Assembly: GCA_027002755.1 (NCBI GenBank)
Contig: JALWZI010000253.1
Coordinates: 1-11,697 of the forward strand
DNA length: 11,697 bases
Direction: 5' to 3'
DNA from: Campylobacteraceae bacterium
Lineage (GTDB): Bacteria; Campylobacterota; Campylobacteria; Campylobacterales; Sulfurovaceae
Shown: piece by piece, positions 1-7,644 of the stretch
Layout of the letters: each line of letters starts with the position of its first letter
Numbering within the stretch: position 1 is the stretch's first letter
Translations under genes and position numbers: made by a program
The notes under the pieces: model-generated
The model's input: the letters and a program-made list of their open reading frames with translations, nothing else
Told to the model about the DNA's origin: nothing
The model's database searches: none

Positions 1-919
1 CGACGATGGGTTCGGCCAGATGGCGCTCCATGAGGATCTCCACGGGGTATTCGACCCACTCCAGCCCCTCTTCGGCCAGCTTCTGTGCCCGTTTCTTGGT
101 CAGACGTTTGCCGGTGGCCACGATGACGTTGCCGTCAATGTCCTTGATATCGTACTCCGCACGACCGACGAAATCGGCCGGATCGAAACGGACGATGAAA
201 CGACCGTCACGGACATGGATCTCCTTGGTGGGGTAGAAGAGGCGGATGATGTCCTCTTTGGTGTAATCCAGTGCCCGGAAGAGGATCGTGACGGGGATCT
301 TCCGCCGTTTGTTGATCCGGGCATAGAGGATATCCTTGGCATCATACTCGAAATAGAGCCAGCTTCCCCGGTCGGGGATGATCTGGGCGGAGTAGACCAG
401 TTTGTTGGCCACGGTGGTCGCCTCGGCCTCTTTGAAGATGACCCCAGGGCTGCGGTGCAGCTGGTTGACAATGACCCGCTCCACCCCGTTGACGATGAAG
501 GAGGTGCGATCGGTCATCAGAGGAATATCCCTCACGTAGATCGCCTGTTCTTTGATCTCCTTGGGATCCAGGCGCTCGCCGGTCTTCTCGTCACGGTTCC
601 AGATCGTCAGAGCGATCTTGAGTTTGAGAGAGACGGCGTAGGTCAGTCCCCGCTCCATACACTCACGAATGGTGTACTTCGGCTTGATGATCTCGCTCCC
701 CTTGTAGCTCAGGGTGATGCGGTTCTGCTGATCATGGATCGGGAAGGAGGAGCGGAAGACCTTTTCAATGATACTGTTGGAGCGGTCTTTCGCATCCATC
801 ATCAGGAAGTTTTCGTAACTGTTCTGCTGAAGCTGAAGCAGATGGGGGATCTCGATCTGTCGCGGAGTTTTGGAGAAATCGACGCGGAGTCTGTTTCCGG
901 AGTGGAGTGAGTTTAACAT
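1..919 (-). CDS. rpoB: RNA polymerase beta subunit, N-terminal part (cut by window start)
   Basis: Beta subunit of DNA-dependent RNA polymerase. The visible 306 codons are the amino-terminal part of a protein that is usually well over 1,300 residues, so the 3' end lies outside the window. The frame stays open to the window edge. It begins [17 protein letters not shown] and continues with family-typical segments such as [20 protein letters not shown] and [21 protein letters not shown], which belong to the beta protrusion/lobe start. The ATG at 919-917 has an AAGG about 7 nt upstream. It is the last gene of the rplKAJL-rpoB cluster here and follows rplL after a 128-nt gap with two hairpins. In some Campylobacterota (Helicobacter, Wolinella) rpoB is fused to rpoC; the window cannot show whether that holds here. 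Confidence 0.97.
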   Translation of the reverse strand, partial: MLNSLHSGNRLRVDFSKTPRQIEIPHLLQLQQNSYENFLMMDAKDRSNSIIEKVFRSSFPIHDQQNRITLSYKGSEIIKPKYTIRECMERGLTYAVSLKLKIALTIWNRDEKTGERLDPKEIKEQAIYVRDIPLMTDRTSFIVNGVERVIVNQLHRSPGVIFKEAEATTVANKLVYSAQIIPDRGSWLYFEYDAKDILYARINKRRKIPVTILFRALDYTKEDIIRLFYPTKEIHVRDGRFIVRFDPADFVGRAEYDIKDIDGNVIVATGKRLTKKRAQKLAEEGLEWVEYPVEILMERHLAEPIV

Positions 920-975
920 TGGCAGACCTTAATGTTTGGTTTCTGTGGTTGGTACTGTACGCAGATACACAAATA

Positions 976-1036
976 AACTATCGGAGATAGTTCCTCTCTG
1001 CATCCGAATCGGGGAGGAACCGGGGCCGGAGCCCCG
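976..1036 (-). other. Two hairpins in the rplL-rpoB spacer
   Basis: CGGGGC/GCCCCG (1021-1026, 1031-1036) forms a 6-bp stem with a 4-nt loop, 12 nt after the rplL stop. AACTATC/GATAGTT (976-982, 986-992) forms a 7-bp stem followed on the minus strand by TATTTG. In E. coli the same gap holds an attenuator and an RNase III site that lower rpoB expression relative to rplL; these stems are candidates for the same role. Confidence 0.5.
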
Positions 1037-1047
1037 AAAAGGTTGAC

Positions 1048-1422
1048 TTACTTGAGTTCGACGGTAGCGCCGGCTTCTTCGAATTGTTTCTTGAGCTCTT
1101 CGGCCTCCTCTTTGGAGACACCCTCTTTGATGACGGTGGGGGTCTCTTCGACGGCGGCTTTGGCCTCTTTGAGTCCCAGACCGGTGACGGCGCGGACCAC
1201 TTTGATGACGTTGATCTTCTTCGCACCGGCATCGGTCAGTACGACATTGAACTCGGTCTGCTCTTCGGCAGCCTCGCCGGCGGCAGCGCCGGGAGCGGCG
1301 GCAACGACGGTCGCCTGGGCGGAAACGCCGAACTTCTCTTCAAACTCTTTGACCAGCTCACTGAGCTCGAGAACGCTCAGGTTGGAGATGAATTCAAGTA
1401 CATCTTCTTTTGTACATGCCAT
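1048..1422 (-). CDS. rplL: 50S ribosomal protein L7/L12
   Basis: Stalk protein of the large ribosomal subunit that recruits and stimulates GTPase factors (EF-Tu, EF-G, IF2). It has 124 residues, the usual family length. The N-terminal dimerisation helices (about 1-30, [20 protein letters not shown]) are followed by an Ala/Gly-rich hinge (about 36-54). The C-terminal domain carries the conserved [20 protein letters not shown] helix and ends in VELK. The start ATG at 1422 is preceded by an AAAGGA ribosome binding site. It lies directly after rplJ, with a terminator-like hairpin in the gap, and before rpoB. Confidence 0.98.
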   Translation of the reverse strand: MACTKEDVLEFISNLSVLELSELVKEFEEKFGVSAQATVVAAAPGAAAGEAAEEQTEFNVVLTDAGAKKINVIKVVRAVTGLGLKEAKAAVEETPTVIKEGVSKEEAEELKKQFEEAGATVELK

Positions 1423-1451
1423 GTTCTATCCTTTTACGGTTATATTCTCAT

Positions 1452-1478
1452 AAAAAGAGTCCCGCCGCAGCGTGACTC
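1452..1478 (-). terminator. Terminator-like hairpin between rplJ and rplL
   Basis: On the minus strand GAGTC (1478-1474) and GACTC (1461-1457) form a stem extended by CGC/GCG around TGCG with one mismatch, followed directly by TTTTT (1456-1452). This is the shape of an intrinsic terminator, placed inside the operon just before the rplL ribosome binding site. It is more likely a partial attenuator or 3'-end/processing structure than a full stop. Confidence 0.5.
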
Positions 1479-1486
1479 ACCTTCAC

Positions 1487-1972
1487 TTATGCTTCCTCTT
1501 CTTTTTTCTGGCGAAGAGCGTCCAGTCCGATGGTGAAGTTGCGGACAGGCGCCATCCAGACATTCAGAAGCATACCGATCAGTTCGTCACGGCTGGGCAG
1601 CTTGGCCATCGCCATGATGGTTCCGAGGTCGACAGCTTTGCCTTCCAGGGCACCGGACTTGATCACAAAGCGATCTTTGAACTCGGTGGCAGCTTTGTCG
1701 GCTGTCTTACAGGTCGAGATCTGATCTTCGCCCCAGACTACCAGGTTGGTGTCCCGGAGTTCCAGATCTTCGATCCCCGCATTCTTCAGGGCCAGCGTCG
1801 CCAGGGTGTTCTTGACGACTTTGACCTGGGCGTCGTTGGCGGCGGCCAGGGCCCGGACACTTTCCAGTTCCTGGCAGGTCAGACCCTTGTAGTCACAGAC
1901 GACTACCGCATTCGACGCACTGAAGGCAGCGGTCAGATCAGCGACGAGCTGTTCTTTCTCTGCTCTGGTCAT
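1487..1972 (-). CDS. rplJ: 50S ribosomal protein L10
   Basis: L10 anchors the L7/L12 dimers to the 23S rRNA at the stalk base and, with L12, usually represses its own mRNA. The 161-residue protein has the typical opening TRAEKEQLVADLTAAFSASNAVVVCDYKGL, the KVVKNTLATLAL segment, and a C-terminal helix (IGLDALRQKKEEE) that serves as the L12 docking helix in the family. The ATG at 1972 has AAAGGAG about 5 nt upstream. A 123-nt leader separates it from rplA, fitting the autoregulatory L10 leader found here in many bacteria. Confidence 0.97.
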   Translation of the reverse strand: MTRAEKEQLVADLTAAFSASNAVVVCDYKGLTCQELESVRALAAANDAQVKVVKNTLATLALKNAGIEDLELRDTNLVVWGEDQISTCKTADKAATEFKDRFVIKSGALEGKAVDLGTIMAMAKLPSRDELIGMLLNVWMAPVRNFTIGLDALRQKKEEEA

Positions 1973-2095
1973 CGTTTCTCCTTTCAGACCTCCAACAGGG
2001 CTTCCTCCGAAGAGGAGAGTCCGTCCCGGAGGAGACGGGCTCCGTTTAAGCTTTCGCCCCTATTGTCTTCAGTCAAGATAAAGGCCGTCGCGGCC
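1973..2095 (-). promoter_or_regulatory. rplJ mRNA leader (L10-type autoregulatory region)
   Basis: The 123-nt gap between rplA and rplJ contains a TCCTC/GAGGA stem closed by TTCG (2003-2016) and, upstream of it, a CCGTC/GACGG stem (2021-2038) extendable by GAG/CTC. At its 5' end a 7-bp hairpin (2081-2097) overlaps the rplA stop. Position and paired stems fit the L10 leader, which the L10-L12 complex binds to limit rplJL translation. Assignment rests on position; I did not identify the conserved kink-turn. Confidence 0.55.
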
Positions 2096-2800
2096 TTATT
2101 TGATCTCCATCAGTTCGTTGGTGTCAAGCTTGACGGAGGGGCTCATGGTGAGGCTGAGCGCGGCGTTTTTGATGTAGCGGCCCTTGGCGCTGGCGGGCTT
2201 GGCCCGGTTGATCTTTTCGACGAAGGTCTTCAGGTTCTCGACAAGCTGCTCCTCGCTGAAGCTTGCTTTGCCGATCCCGGCGTGCATGTTCCCCTTCTTG
2301 TCGACACGGAAGTTGACCTGGCCCCCTTTGGCGTTCTTCACCGCCTGGGCGACATCCATGGTCACGGTCCCGGTCTTGGGGTTGGGCATCAGGCCCTTGG
2401 GTCCGAGGATCCGGGCGACTTTACCCAGGACACCCATCATGTCGGGCGTGGCGATAACGATATCGAAATCGATCTTGCCGTTCTGGATCTGCTCGATCAG
2501 CTCGTCACTGCCGACCAGATCGGCCCCGGCGGCCTTGGCTTCGTCGACTTTGTCACCTTTGGCGAAAACGGCGACACGGACGGTCTTGCCGGTCCCGTGA
2601 GGCAGGACGACGGATCCGCGGATCATCTGGTCCGCATGGCGGGGATCCACGTTCAGGTTCATGGCCACTTCGACGGTCTCGTCGAATTTGGCGGATTTGA
2701 GGTCCTTGACGGTCTTGACCGCCTCTTCGACGCTGTACTCTTTGTTCCTGTCGATCTTTTCCAGAAGGGTCTGTTTTCTTTTGCTCAGTTTCTTTGACAT
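2096..2800 (-). CDS. rplA: 50S ribosomal protein L1
   Basis: L1 binds 23S rRNA at the mobile L1 stalk next to the E site and in many bacteria represses translation of its own operon. The 234 residues match the family length. Recognisable segments include [55 protein letters not shown] and the C-terminal [12 protein letters not shown]. An in-frame ATG 25 codons upstream exists, but the start at 2800 ([10 protein letters not shown]) is chosen because GGAG lies 6 nt before it and the extra residues would not resemble L1. The stop codon sits inside a 7-bp hairpin (2081-2097). Confidence 0.97.
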   Translation of the reverse strand: MSKKLSKRKQTLLEKIDRNKEYSVEEAVKTVKDLKSAKFDETVEVAMNLNVDPRHADQMIRGSVVLPHGTGKTVRVAVFAKGDKVDEAKAAGADLVGSDELIEQIQNGKIDFDIVIATPDMMGVLGKVARILGPKGLMPNPKTGTVTMDVAQAVKNAKGGQVNFRVDKKGNMHAGIGKASFSEEQLVENLKTFVEKINRAKPASAKGRYIKNAALSLTMSPSVKLDTNELMEIK

Positions 2801-2855
2801 GTTATTCTCCGCTTTATTTGCTCCCACTTTCTTTTGGATCCAAGTGGTCAAAGGA

Positions 2856-3281
2856 TCAGTCGACGATTTCGACACCCATGCTTCGGCAGGAGCCGGCGAT
2901 GATCTTGGCCGCCTGCTCCCGATCGTTGGTATTGAGGTCCTCGATCTTCAGATCGACGATCTTCAGCAGCTGCTCCTTGGTGATGGTGGCCACCTTGTTG
3001 AGCAGGGGATTGTCGCTCCCCTTTTTGATGCCCGCCTCTTTCATGATCAGATCGCTCGCGGGAGGCTGCTTGGTCTCGAAGGTGAAGCTGCGGTCGGTGT
3101 AGACCGTGATCTCGACAGGGATCTTGAAGCCCATCTTGTCTTTGGTCTTCTCGTTGAAGGCCTTGCAGAACTCCATAATGTTGACACCGCGCTGACCGAG
3201 AGCGGGACCGACCGGAGGAGAGGGGTTGGCCTGTCCTGCAGGAATCATCAGTTTGAATTTTTCAGCAACTTTCTTTGCCAT
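2856..3281 (-). CDS. rplK: 50S ribosomal protein L11
   Basis: L11 binds the GTPase-associated region of 23S rRNA and takes part in factor binding and in RelA-type stringent signalling. It has 141 residues, standard for the family. The N-terminal domain shows the proline-rich [20 protein letters not shown] signature followed by [10 protein letters not shown]; the C-terminal RNA-binding domain includes the [17 protein letters not shown] stretch and ends in [11 protein letters not shown]. The ATG at 3281 has AAGGAA upstream. It follows nusG after 16 nt and precedes rplA after 55 nt. Confidence 0.98.
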   Translation of the reverse strand: MAKKVAEKFKLMIPAGQANPSPPVGPALGQRGVNIMEFCKAFNEKTKDKMGFKIPVEITVYTDRSFTFETKQPPASDLIMKEAGIKKGSDNPLLNKVATITKEQLLKIVDLKIEDLNTNDREQAAKIIAGSCRSMGVEIVD

Positions 3282-3297
3282 CGTCTGTTCCTTACGT

Positions 3298-3828
3298 TTA
3301 GATTATTTTTTCCACTTGGGTGTAGAGGATCTCCACGGGGGTGTTCCGTCCGAAGATCGAAACATTGAGCTTGAGCTTTCCGTGATCCAGATCGTACTCC
3401 TCAACCATTCCGGTAAAGTTCGCAAATGGTCCATCAATGATACGTACCATCTCGCCGGGCTCGAAATCGACTTTCGGGCGGGGCGGTTTCTTGCTCTCCA
3501 TCTTCTCCAGGATCAGTTTGATATCCGATTCGTTCAAAGGCGTAGGCGTCTTCTGCTCCCCGATGAAGCGGGAGACCCGGGGAAGATTCTGGATCTTGTG
3601 CCAGAGATCGGTATCCAGGTCGATATGGGCGAAGACATACCCCGAATAGAGGGAGCGTTCGGTGATCTTCTTCTGGCCGTTCTTGACCTCGATCACCTCT
3701 TCCGTGGGAACGACGACCATATCGATCTTGTCCTGAAGACCGTAGTCTTCGGCCATCTGTTCGATCGCCCGCTTGACGGAGCGTTCACTTCCCGCGTAGG
3801 TTTGGATTGCGTACCATTGATGAGCCAT
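3298..3828 (-). CDS. nusG: Transcription antitermination/elongation factor NusG
   Basis: NusG binds RNA polymerase through its N-terminal domain, and through its KOW domain contacts ribosomal protein S10 or Rho, coupling transcription to translation and termination. The 176-residue protein starts [20 protein letters not shown], typical of NGN domains, contains [14 protein letters not shown] and VSRFIGEQ, and carries a KOW motif at about residues 121-146 ([19 protein letters not shown]). A longer frame adds 11 residues upstream, but the ATG at 3828 begins the conserved sequence and has AAGG about 8 nt before it. secE ends 13 nt upstream. Confidence 0.98.
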   Translation of the reverse strand: MAHQWYAIQTYAGSERSVKRAIEQMAEDYGLQDKIDMVVVPTEEVIEVKNGQKKITERSLYSGYVFAHIDLDTDLWHKIQNLPRVSRFIGEQKTPTPLNESDIKLILEKMESKKPPRPKVDFEPGEMVRIIDGPFANFTGMVEEYDLDHGKLKLNVSIFGRNTPVEILYTQVEKII

Positions 3829-3841
3829 CGTGAAGCCTTGC

Positions 3842-4021
3842 TTATAGGGTTGAAGAGACAACAGCCGACATCAGCATGTCAACCAGTGCCAGGAAAATAG
3901 ATATTACGGTCACGACCATTACTACGGCAACAAAAGCCTGACGGACCTGCACTTTCGTCGGAAAAATGACTTTGTCAAGTTCGACTTTGGCGTCTTTGAT
4001 AAATTTGATAATCTTGTTCAT
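3842..4021 (-). CDS. secE: Preprotein translocase subunit SecE
   Basis: Small essential subunit of the SecYEG protein-conducting channel in the inner membrane. The 59 residues are the short single-span form: an amphipathic N-terminal helix (KIIKFIKDAKVELDKVIFPTK, residues 3-23) containing the conserved VxFPT-type turn, then one transmembrane helix (about 29-55). The ATG at 4021 has an AAGAAGG ribosome binding site just downstream of the CCA end of tRNA-Trp, so the coding region starts only 14 nt after the tRNA. The same frame continues upstream through the tRNA, but that part is not protein coding. Confidence 0.96.
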   Translation of the reverse strand: MNKIIKFIKDAKVELDKVIFPTKVQVRQAFVAVVMVVTVISIFLALVDMLMSAVVSSTL

Positions 4022-4035
4022 ATCTACCTTCTTGA

Positions 4036-4111
4036 TGGCAGGCCAAGAGGGACTCGAACCCCCGACACCTGGTTTTGGAGACCAGTGCTCTACCAACTGA
4101 GCTATTGGCCT
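4036..4111 (-). tRNA. trnW: tRNA-Trp (anticodon CCA)
   Basis: A 76-nt cloverleaf on the minus strand. Acceptor arms AGGCCAA/TTGGCCT pair over 7 bp, the D arm reads AGCTCAGTTGGTAGAGC, the anticodon loop is CTCCAAA (CCA, tryptophan), and the T arm contains GGTTCGAGTCC. The discriminator is G and the CCA tail is encoded (4038-4036). It is embedded between rpmG and secE, as in many bacteria. Confidence 0.97.
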
Positions 4112-4133
4112 AACGAGAAAAGGAGAGAAGCTC

Positions 4134-4286
4134 TCAGAGCTTCATCTCCTTGTGGACCGTATGGGTCTTGCACCACTTGCAGTACTTGCGCAGGGCAAGC
4201 TTCTCCGTGGTGTTCTTTTTGTTTTTTGTGGTGTGATAGTTGCGACGGGTGCACTTTTCACAGCCGAGATGAATTGTTTCTCTCAT
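4134..4286 (-). CDS. rpmG: 50S ribosomal protein L33, zinc-binding form
   Basis: A 50-residue large-subunit protein near the E site. The translation opens [20 protein letters not shown] and ends [10 protein letters not shown]. Two CxxC pairs (residues 9/12 and 36/39) mark the zinc-ribbon (C+) version of L33. The ATG at 4286 has TGGAGC upstream. It lies between tuf (42 nt upstream) and tRNA-Trp (22 nt downstream), the usual place for rpmG in this cluster. Confidence 0.96.
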   Translation of the reverse strand: MRETIHLGCEKCTRRNYHTTKNKKNTTEKLALRKYCKWCKTHTVHKEMKL

Positions 4287-4302
4287 CGTTGCTCCAGTTT
4301 AT

Positions 4303-4316
4303 GCCGGCGAACCGGC
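4303..4316 (-). other. GCCGG/CCGGC hairpin with UUCG loop between tuf and rpmG
   Basis: On the minus strand the 42-nt tuf-rpmG gap contains a perfect 5-bp stem closing a TTCG tetraloop. No T-run follows, so it is not a convincing intrinsic terminator. An RNA stability or processing element is possible; the role is inference. Confidence 0.45.
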
Positions 4317-4328
4317 CGTTGGGTGTGA

Positions 4329-5537
<1,209 letters not shown>

Positions 5538-5570
5538 AGTATTCTCCTAGCTTTGTGATTTGCGGCTGAT

Positions 5571-5576
5571 ATTATA
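5571..5576 (-). promoter_or_regulatory. Candidate -10 box of an internal tuf promoter
   Basis: A perfect TATAAT on the minus strand would place the transcript start near 5564, about 27 nt before the tuf ATG, with the AGGAGA ribosome binding site in between. The -35 region is poor, as is usual for sigma-70 promoters of Campylobacterota. The box lies in a 6-bp palindrome (CTGATA/TATCAG, 5566-5580). Confidence 0.55.
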
Positions 5577-5607
5577 TCAGAATCTGCTTAGACCCCATGC
5601 CCAACGC

Positions 5608-5649
5608 TATGGACAAGACTCCAACCCTGAGGTTGTACTCCTGTCCATA
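5608..5649 (-). repeat. Long interrupted hairpin between tRNA-Thr(GGT) and tuf
   Basis: Arms TATGGACA (5608-5615) and TGTCCATA (5642-5649) pair perfectly over 8 bp, and inside them AACC/GGTT (5623-5626 and 5631-5634) closes a CTGA loop. The intervening parts are unpaired. No T-run follows on the minus strand, so it is not a terminator. A processing site separating tRNAs from tuf mRNA is plausible but inferred. Confidence 0.5.
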
Positions 5650-5672
5650 TTCAGCCGATGTGGTTGATGATC

Positions 5673-5747
5673 TGGAGCCCAGAAGCGGATTTGAACCGCC
5701 GACCTCTTCCTTACCAAGGAAGTGCTCTGCCCCTGAGCTATCTGGGC
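5673..5747 (-). tRNA. trnT: tRNA-Thr (anticodon GGT)
   Basis: A 75-nt cloverleaf on the minus strand with acceptor GCCCAGA/TCTGGGC, anticodon stem CTTCC/GGAAG around loop TTGGTAA (GGT, threonine), T arm with GGTTCAAATCC, discriminator T and encoded CCA. It is the last of four tRNAs before tuf. Confidence 0.97.
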
Positions 5748-5845
5748 GTTGATAAAGTATGTTTGAATAATGACAGTGCGTAAGCTTTAACTGCGAAGAT
5801 ACATCTGAAACCAGTGTAGAACAGTTATTCAGCTCCCAGTATTGT

Positions 5846-5922
5846 TGGAGCGGGAGACGGGACTCGAACCCGCGACCCTCAGCTTGGAAGGCTGACGCTC
5901 TAGCCAACTGAGCTACTCCCGC
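5846..5922 (-). tRNA. trnG: tRNA-Gly (anticodon TCC)
   Basis: A 77-nt cloverleaf on the minus strand with acceptor GCGGGAG/CTCCCGC, anticodon stem TCAGC/GCTGA around loop CTTCCAA (TCC, glycine), T arm GGGTTCGAGTCCC, discriminator T and encoded CCA. It is separated from tRNA-Tyr by 5 nt, so the two must be processed from one precursor. Confidence 0.97.
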
Positions 5923-5927
5923 GTCGA

Positions 5928-6013
<86 letters not shown>

Positions 6014-6053
6014 AAAAATATACCGGTCAAACACTGACACATTCGCTTTGCAA

Positions 6054-6130
6054 TGGAGCTGGTGATGGGACTCGAACCCGCGACCTGCTGATTACAAATC
6101 AGCTGCTCTAGCCAACTGAGCTACACCAGC
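6054..6130 (-). tRNA. trnT: tRNA-Thr (anticodon TGT)
   Basis: A 77-nt cloverleaf on the minus strand with acceptor GCTGGTG/CACCAGC, anticodon stem CTGAT/ATCAG around loop TTTGTAA (TGT, threonine), T arm GGGTTCGAGTCCC, discriminator T and encoded CCA. It is the first gene of the whole minus-strand block; a TATAAT box lies 26 nt upstream. Confidence 0.97.
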
Positions 6131-6156
6131 GCCGTTCCATCGCAAAATGGACCCGA

Positions 6157-6162
6157 ATTATA
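6157..6162 (-). promoter_or_regulatory. -10 box of the tRNA-tuf-rpoB block promoter
   Basis: A perfect TATAAT on the minus strand, followed by a GC-rich TTCGGG stretch, upstream of the first tRNA. The region before it is AT-rich (6170-6215), which could act as an UP-like element. No strong -35 is seen. It is the only good promoter sequence upstream of the tRNA-Thr gene. Confidence 0.65.
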
Positions 6163-6230
6163 ATGGAGGCTTCCTTAAACATTTATTAAAATATATGAAT
6201 TTTTCTCTTTTTCTCTCTCCGGCATTGGGA

Positions 6231-6236
6231 TATAAT
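6231..6236 (+). promoter_or_regulatory. -10 box of the yaaA promoter
   Basis: TATAAT on the plus strand, 28 nt before the yaaA ATG, giving an expected start near 6243 and a short leader with an AAAGG ribosome binding site. It diverges from the tRNA promoter about 70 bp away, in an AT-rich spacer. Confidence 0.6.
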
Positions 6237-6264
6237 AATCCGCTCATTTCATGAAAGGTTCATC

Positions 6265-7008
6265 ATGATCACGATTCTTCTGGCTCCCAGCGAGGGGAAA
6301 CGCCCGGGGGGCGAAGGGGCCTTCGATCCCTGCCGGCTGCTTTTTGATACCCTCTGTCCCCTCCGTCGTCGCCTGCTGGAGGCGTACCGTTCGCTGATCC
6401 GCTCCGGCGATCCCGAGACCCTGCAGAAGCTCTTCGGCCTCAAAAAAGCCCACGAGATCGCCCGTTACGCCTCCCTCGACCCCCTGGGGGCTCCGGTCCT
6501 TCCGGCCGTGGAACGTTACAGCGGCGTCGCCTTCGACCATCTGGACTATGCGTCACTTCCCGAAGCGGCCCGACGCTACGTAAGGGAAAATACCGTGATC
6601 TTCTCCAATCTCTTCGGCCCGGTCCTAGCCGGTGATCCTCTGCCGGACTACCGTCTCACCCAGGGGGCGGCTCTGGGGGAGATCCGGCCCGAAGTCGAAT
6701 ACCGCAAAGCGGCCTCTCCTCTGCTTGATCACGCTCTGGAGGGAAAAGAGATCCTGGATCTCAGAGCCGGATTCTATGACAAATTCTACAAGCCCTCCCT
6801 CCCCTATACCACGCTAAAATTCCTCAAAAACGGCAAGGTAGTCAGCCACTGGGCCAAGGCCTACCGGGGGCTGGTCCTGCGCCAAATAGCCCTGCACGGG
6901 GTGGAGAACCTTGAGGCGTTTCTGGCTCTGCCGATCCCCGGTCTCGCCCTGGAGGAGATCCGGGAAGGAAAGCTTCGCCGGGAAGTGATCTACCGTATTG
7001 ACGAGTAG
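6265..7008 (+). CDS. yaaA: YaaA family peroxide-stress protein (DUF328/UPF0246)
   Basis: In E. coli YaaA is made under OxyR control and limits free iron and DNA damage during peroxide stress; it also has a DNA-binding fold. The 247-residue protein fits the family length (about 240-260) and has its landmarks: an N-terminal LLAPSEGKR at the position of the usual LSPAKT-like start, an AVERYSGVAFDHLDY segment, IFSNLFGPVLAGDPLPDYRL (the family's SGLYGLLxPxDxIxPYRLEM region), a central FYDKFYKP, and a C-terminal VVSHWAKAYRGLVLRQI that corresponds to the conserved SxxAKKARG stretch. The ATG at 6265 has AAAGG 6 nt before it. It opens a probable operon with the two genes that follow. The family call is firm; the physiological role is taken from E. 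coli. Confidence 0.88.
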   Translation: MITILLAPSEGKRPGGEGAFDPCRLLFDTLCPLRRRLLEAYRSLIRSGDPETLQKLFGLKKAHEIARYASLDPLGAPVLPAVERYSGVAFDHLDYASLPEAARRYVRENTVIFSNLFGPVLAGDPLPDYRLTQGAALGEIRPEVEYRKAASPLLDHALEGKEILDLRAGFYDKFYKPSLPYTTLKFLKNGKVVSHWAKAYRGLVLRQIALHGVENLEAFLALPIPGLALEEIREGKLRREVIYRIDE

Positions 7009-7010
7009 CC

Positions 7011-7109
7011 ATGAGACTTCCCGACGAAGAGCAGCTCTATCGGATCATGGTCTTTCTGCTCTTTCTCATGGTCGTACTGGGGATCCTTTTCGACACGCCA
7101 TGGCACTGA
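7011..7109 (+). CDS. Possible 32-residue single-span membrane protein
   Basis: A short frame begins 2 nt after the yaaA stop and encodes MRLPDEEQLYRIMVFLLFLM then VVLGILFDTPWH. Residues 10-27 are almost all hydrophobic and would make one transmembrane helix, preceded by an acidic, soluble N-terminus. There is no strong ribosome binding site (GACGAG overlapping the yaaA end), so translation would depend on coupling to yaaA. It is not a recognised family. The clean amphipathic-to-hydrophobic pattern and exact packing between yaaA and the next gene argue for a real microprotein, but chance cannot be excluded. Confidence 0.45.
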   Translation: MRLPDEEQLYRIMVFLLFLMVVLGILFDTPWH

Positions 7110-7139
7110 GAATGAATTATGCTGCAAGAAGGAGTTCAT

Positions 7140-7457
7140 ATGTTTGAAATGGGAGCGAAGTTCGAATCGGCATGGGAGAGCGAGAACAAAAAGAGAAAAC
7201 CTGCGCAAAGCTCCGGTGAAATTCTACCGCCGGAGAAACATCACCTCCGGTTCTCCCGGGAAAAGCGTCGCGGCAAAGTTGTCACACTCTGCGGACCCTT
7301 TTCTCTGGATAAAAAAGAGGGCAAAAATCTGCTGGCGGCTTTGAAAAAAGAGCTGGGGACCGGCGGAACGTTCCGCGGCGAGAACCTGGAACTTCAGGGA
7401 GAGTGTGCCGATGCCTTGCGCAAAGCCCTCGGGAAAAGGGGGTTTCGGTTCCGGTAG
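7140..7457 (+). CDS. SUI1/YciH-like translation factor homologue
   Basis: A 105-residue protein whose second half (about 44-105) resembles the SUI1 fold shared by eIF1 and bacterial YciH: GKVVTLCGPF, a helix LLAALKKELGTGGTFRG with the diagnostic GTGGT (73-77), LELQG, and the ending LRKALGKRGFRFR. In E. coli YciH is implicated in stress-linked control of initiation at non-canonical starts. The N-terminal 40 residues are charged and probably flexible. The ATG at 7140 is chosen over an in-frame ATG at 7119 because AAGGAG lies 5 nt upstream of it. It is 30 nt downstream of the small membrane ORF and probably co-transcribed with yaaA. No clear terminator follows. Confidence 0.85.
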   Translation: MFEMGAKFESAWESENKKRKPAQSSGEILPPEKHHLRFSREKRRGKVVTLCGPFSLDKKEGKNLLAALKKELGTGGTFRGENLELQGECADALRKALGKRGFRFR

Positions 7458-7530
7458 CGGGCAGAAATCCTCCGATCATCCCAAATCATGCAGTAGAAAG
7501 TGCACCAGATGTGCCAATACTCGGTCGGCA

Positions 7531-7579
7531 GGGGGGAGAAGTGTCACAACGACACAAACTGCTTTGTGTCGTTCGCTTC
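7531..7579. repeat. Palindromic repeat, copy 1
   Basis: A G-run plus A (7531-7537) precedes a 42-nt stem-loop. Lower stem GAAGTG (7538-7543) pairs with CGCTTC (7574-7579) with one G-U. A 4-nt bulge TCAC (7544-7547) follows on the 5' side, then a perfect 11-bp upper stem (7548-7558 with 7563-7573) closed by CTGC. It shares the G-run, GTCA, and core CAAACTGCTTTG with copy 2, exactly 114 bp downstream. An alternative fold uses TCACAACG (7544-7551) with CGTTGTGA (7599-7606) and CGTTCG/CGAACG (7570-7584). Confidence 0.85.
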
Positions 7580-7644
7580 GAACGCGGAGCGGTCGGAACG
7601 TTGTGAAGCCGCGGAGGCAAAAGCCAAAACGCAGGCGCACCCGG

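Noticed and set aside
20..910. A 296-codon open frame on the plus strand
   Set aside because: Antisense to rpoB; no recognisable protein.
1439..1444. TATAAC on the minus strand as a separate rplL promoter
   Set aside because: It would start transcription around 1432, inside the ribosome binding site, leaving almost no leader.
1472..2797. A 441-codon open frame on the plus strand
   Set aside because: It lies antisense to rplJ and rplA, which are certain; the frame is a by-product of their GC-rich codon use and has no family motif.
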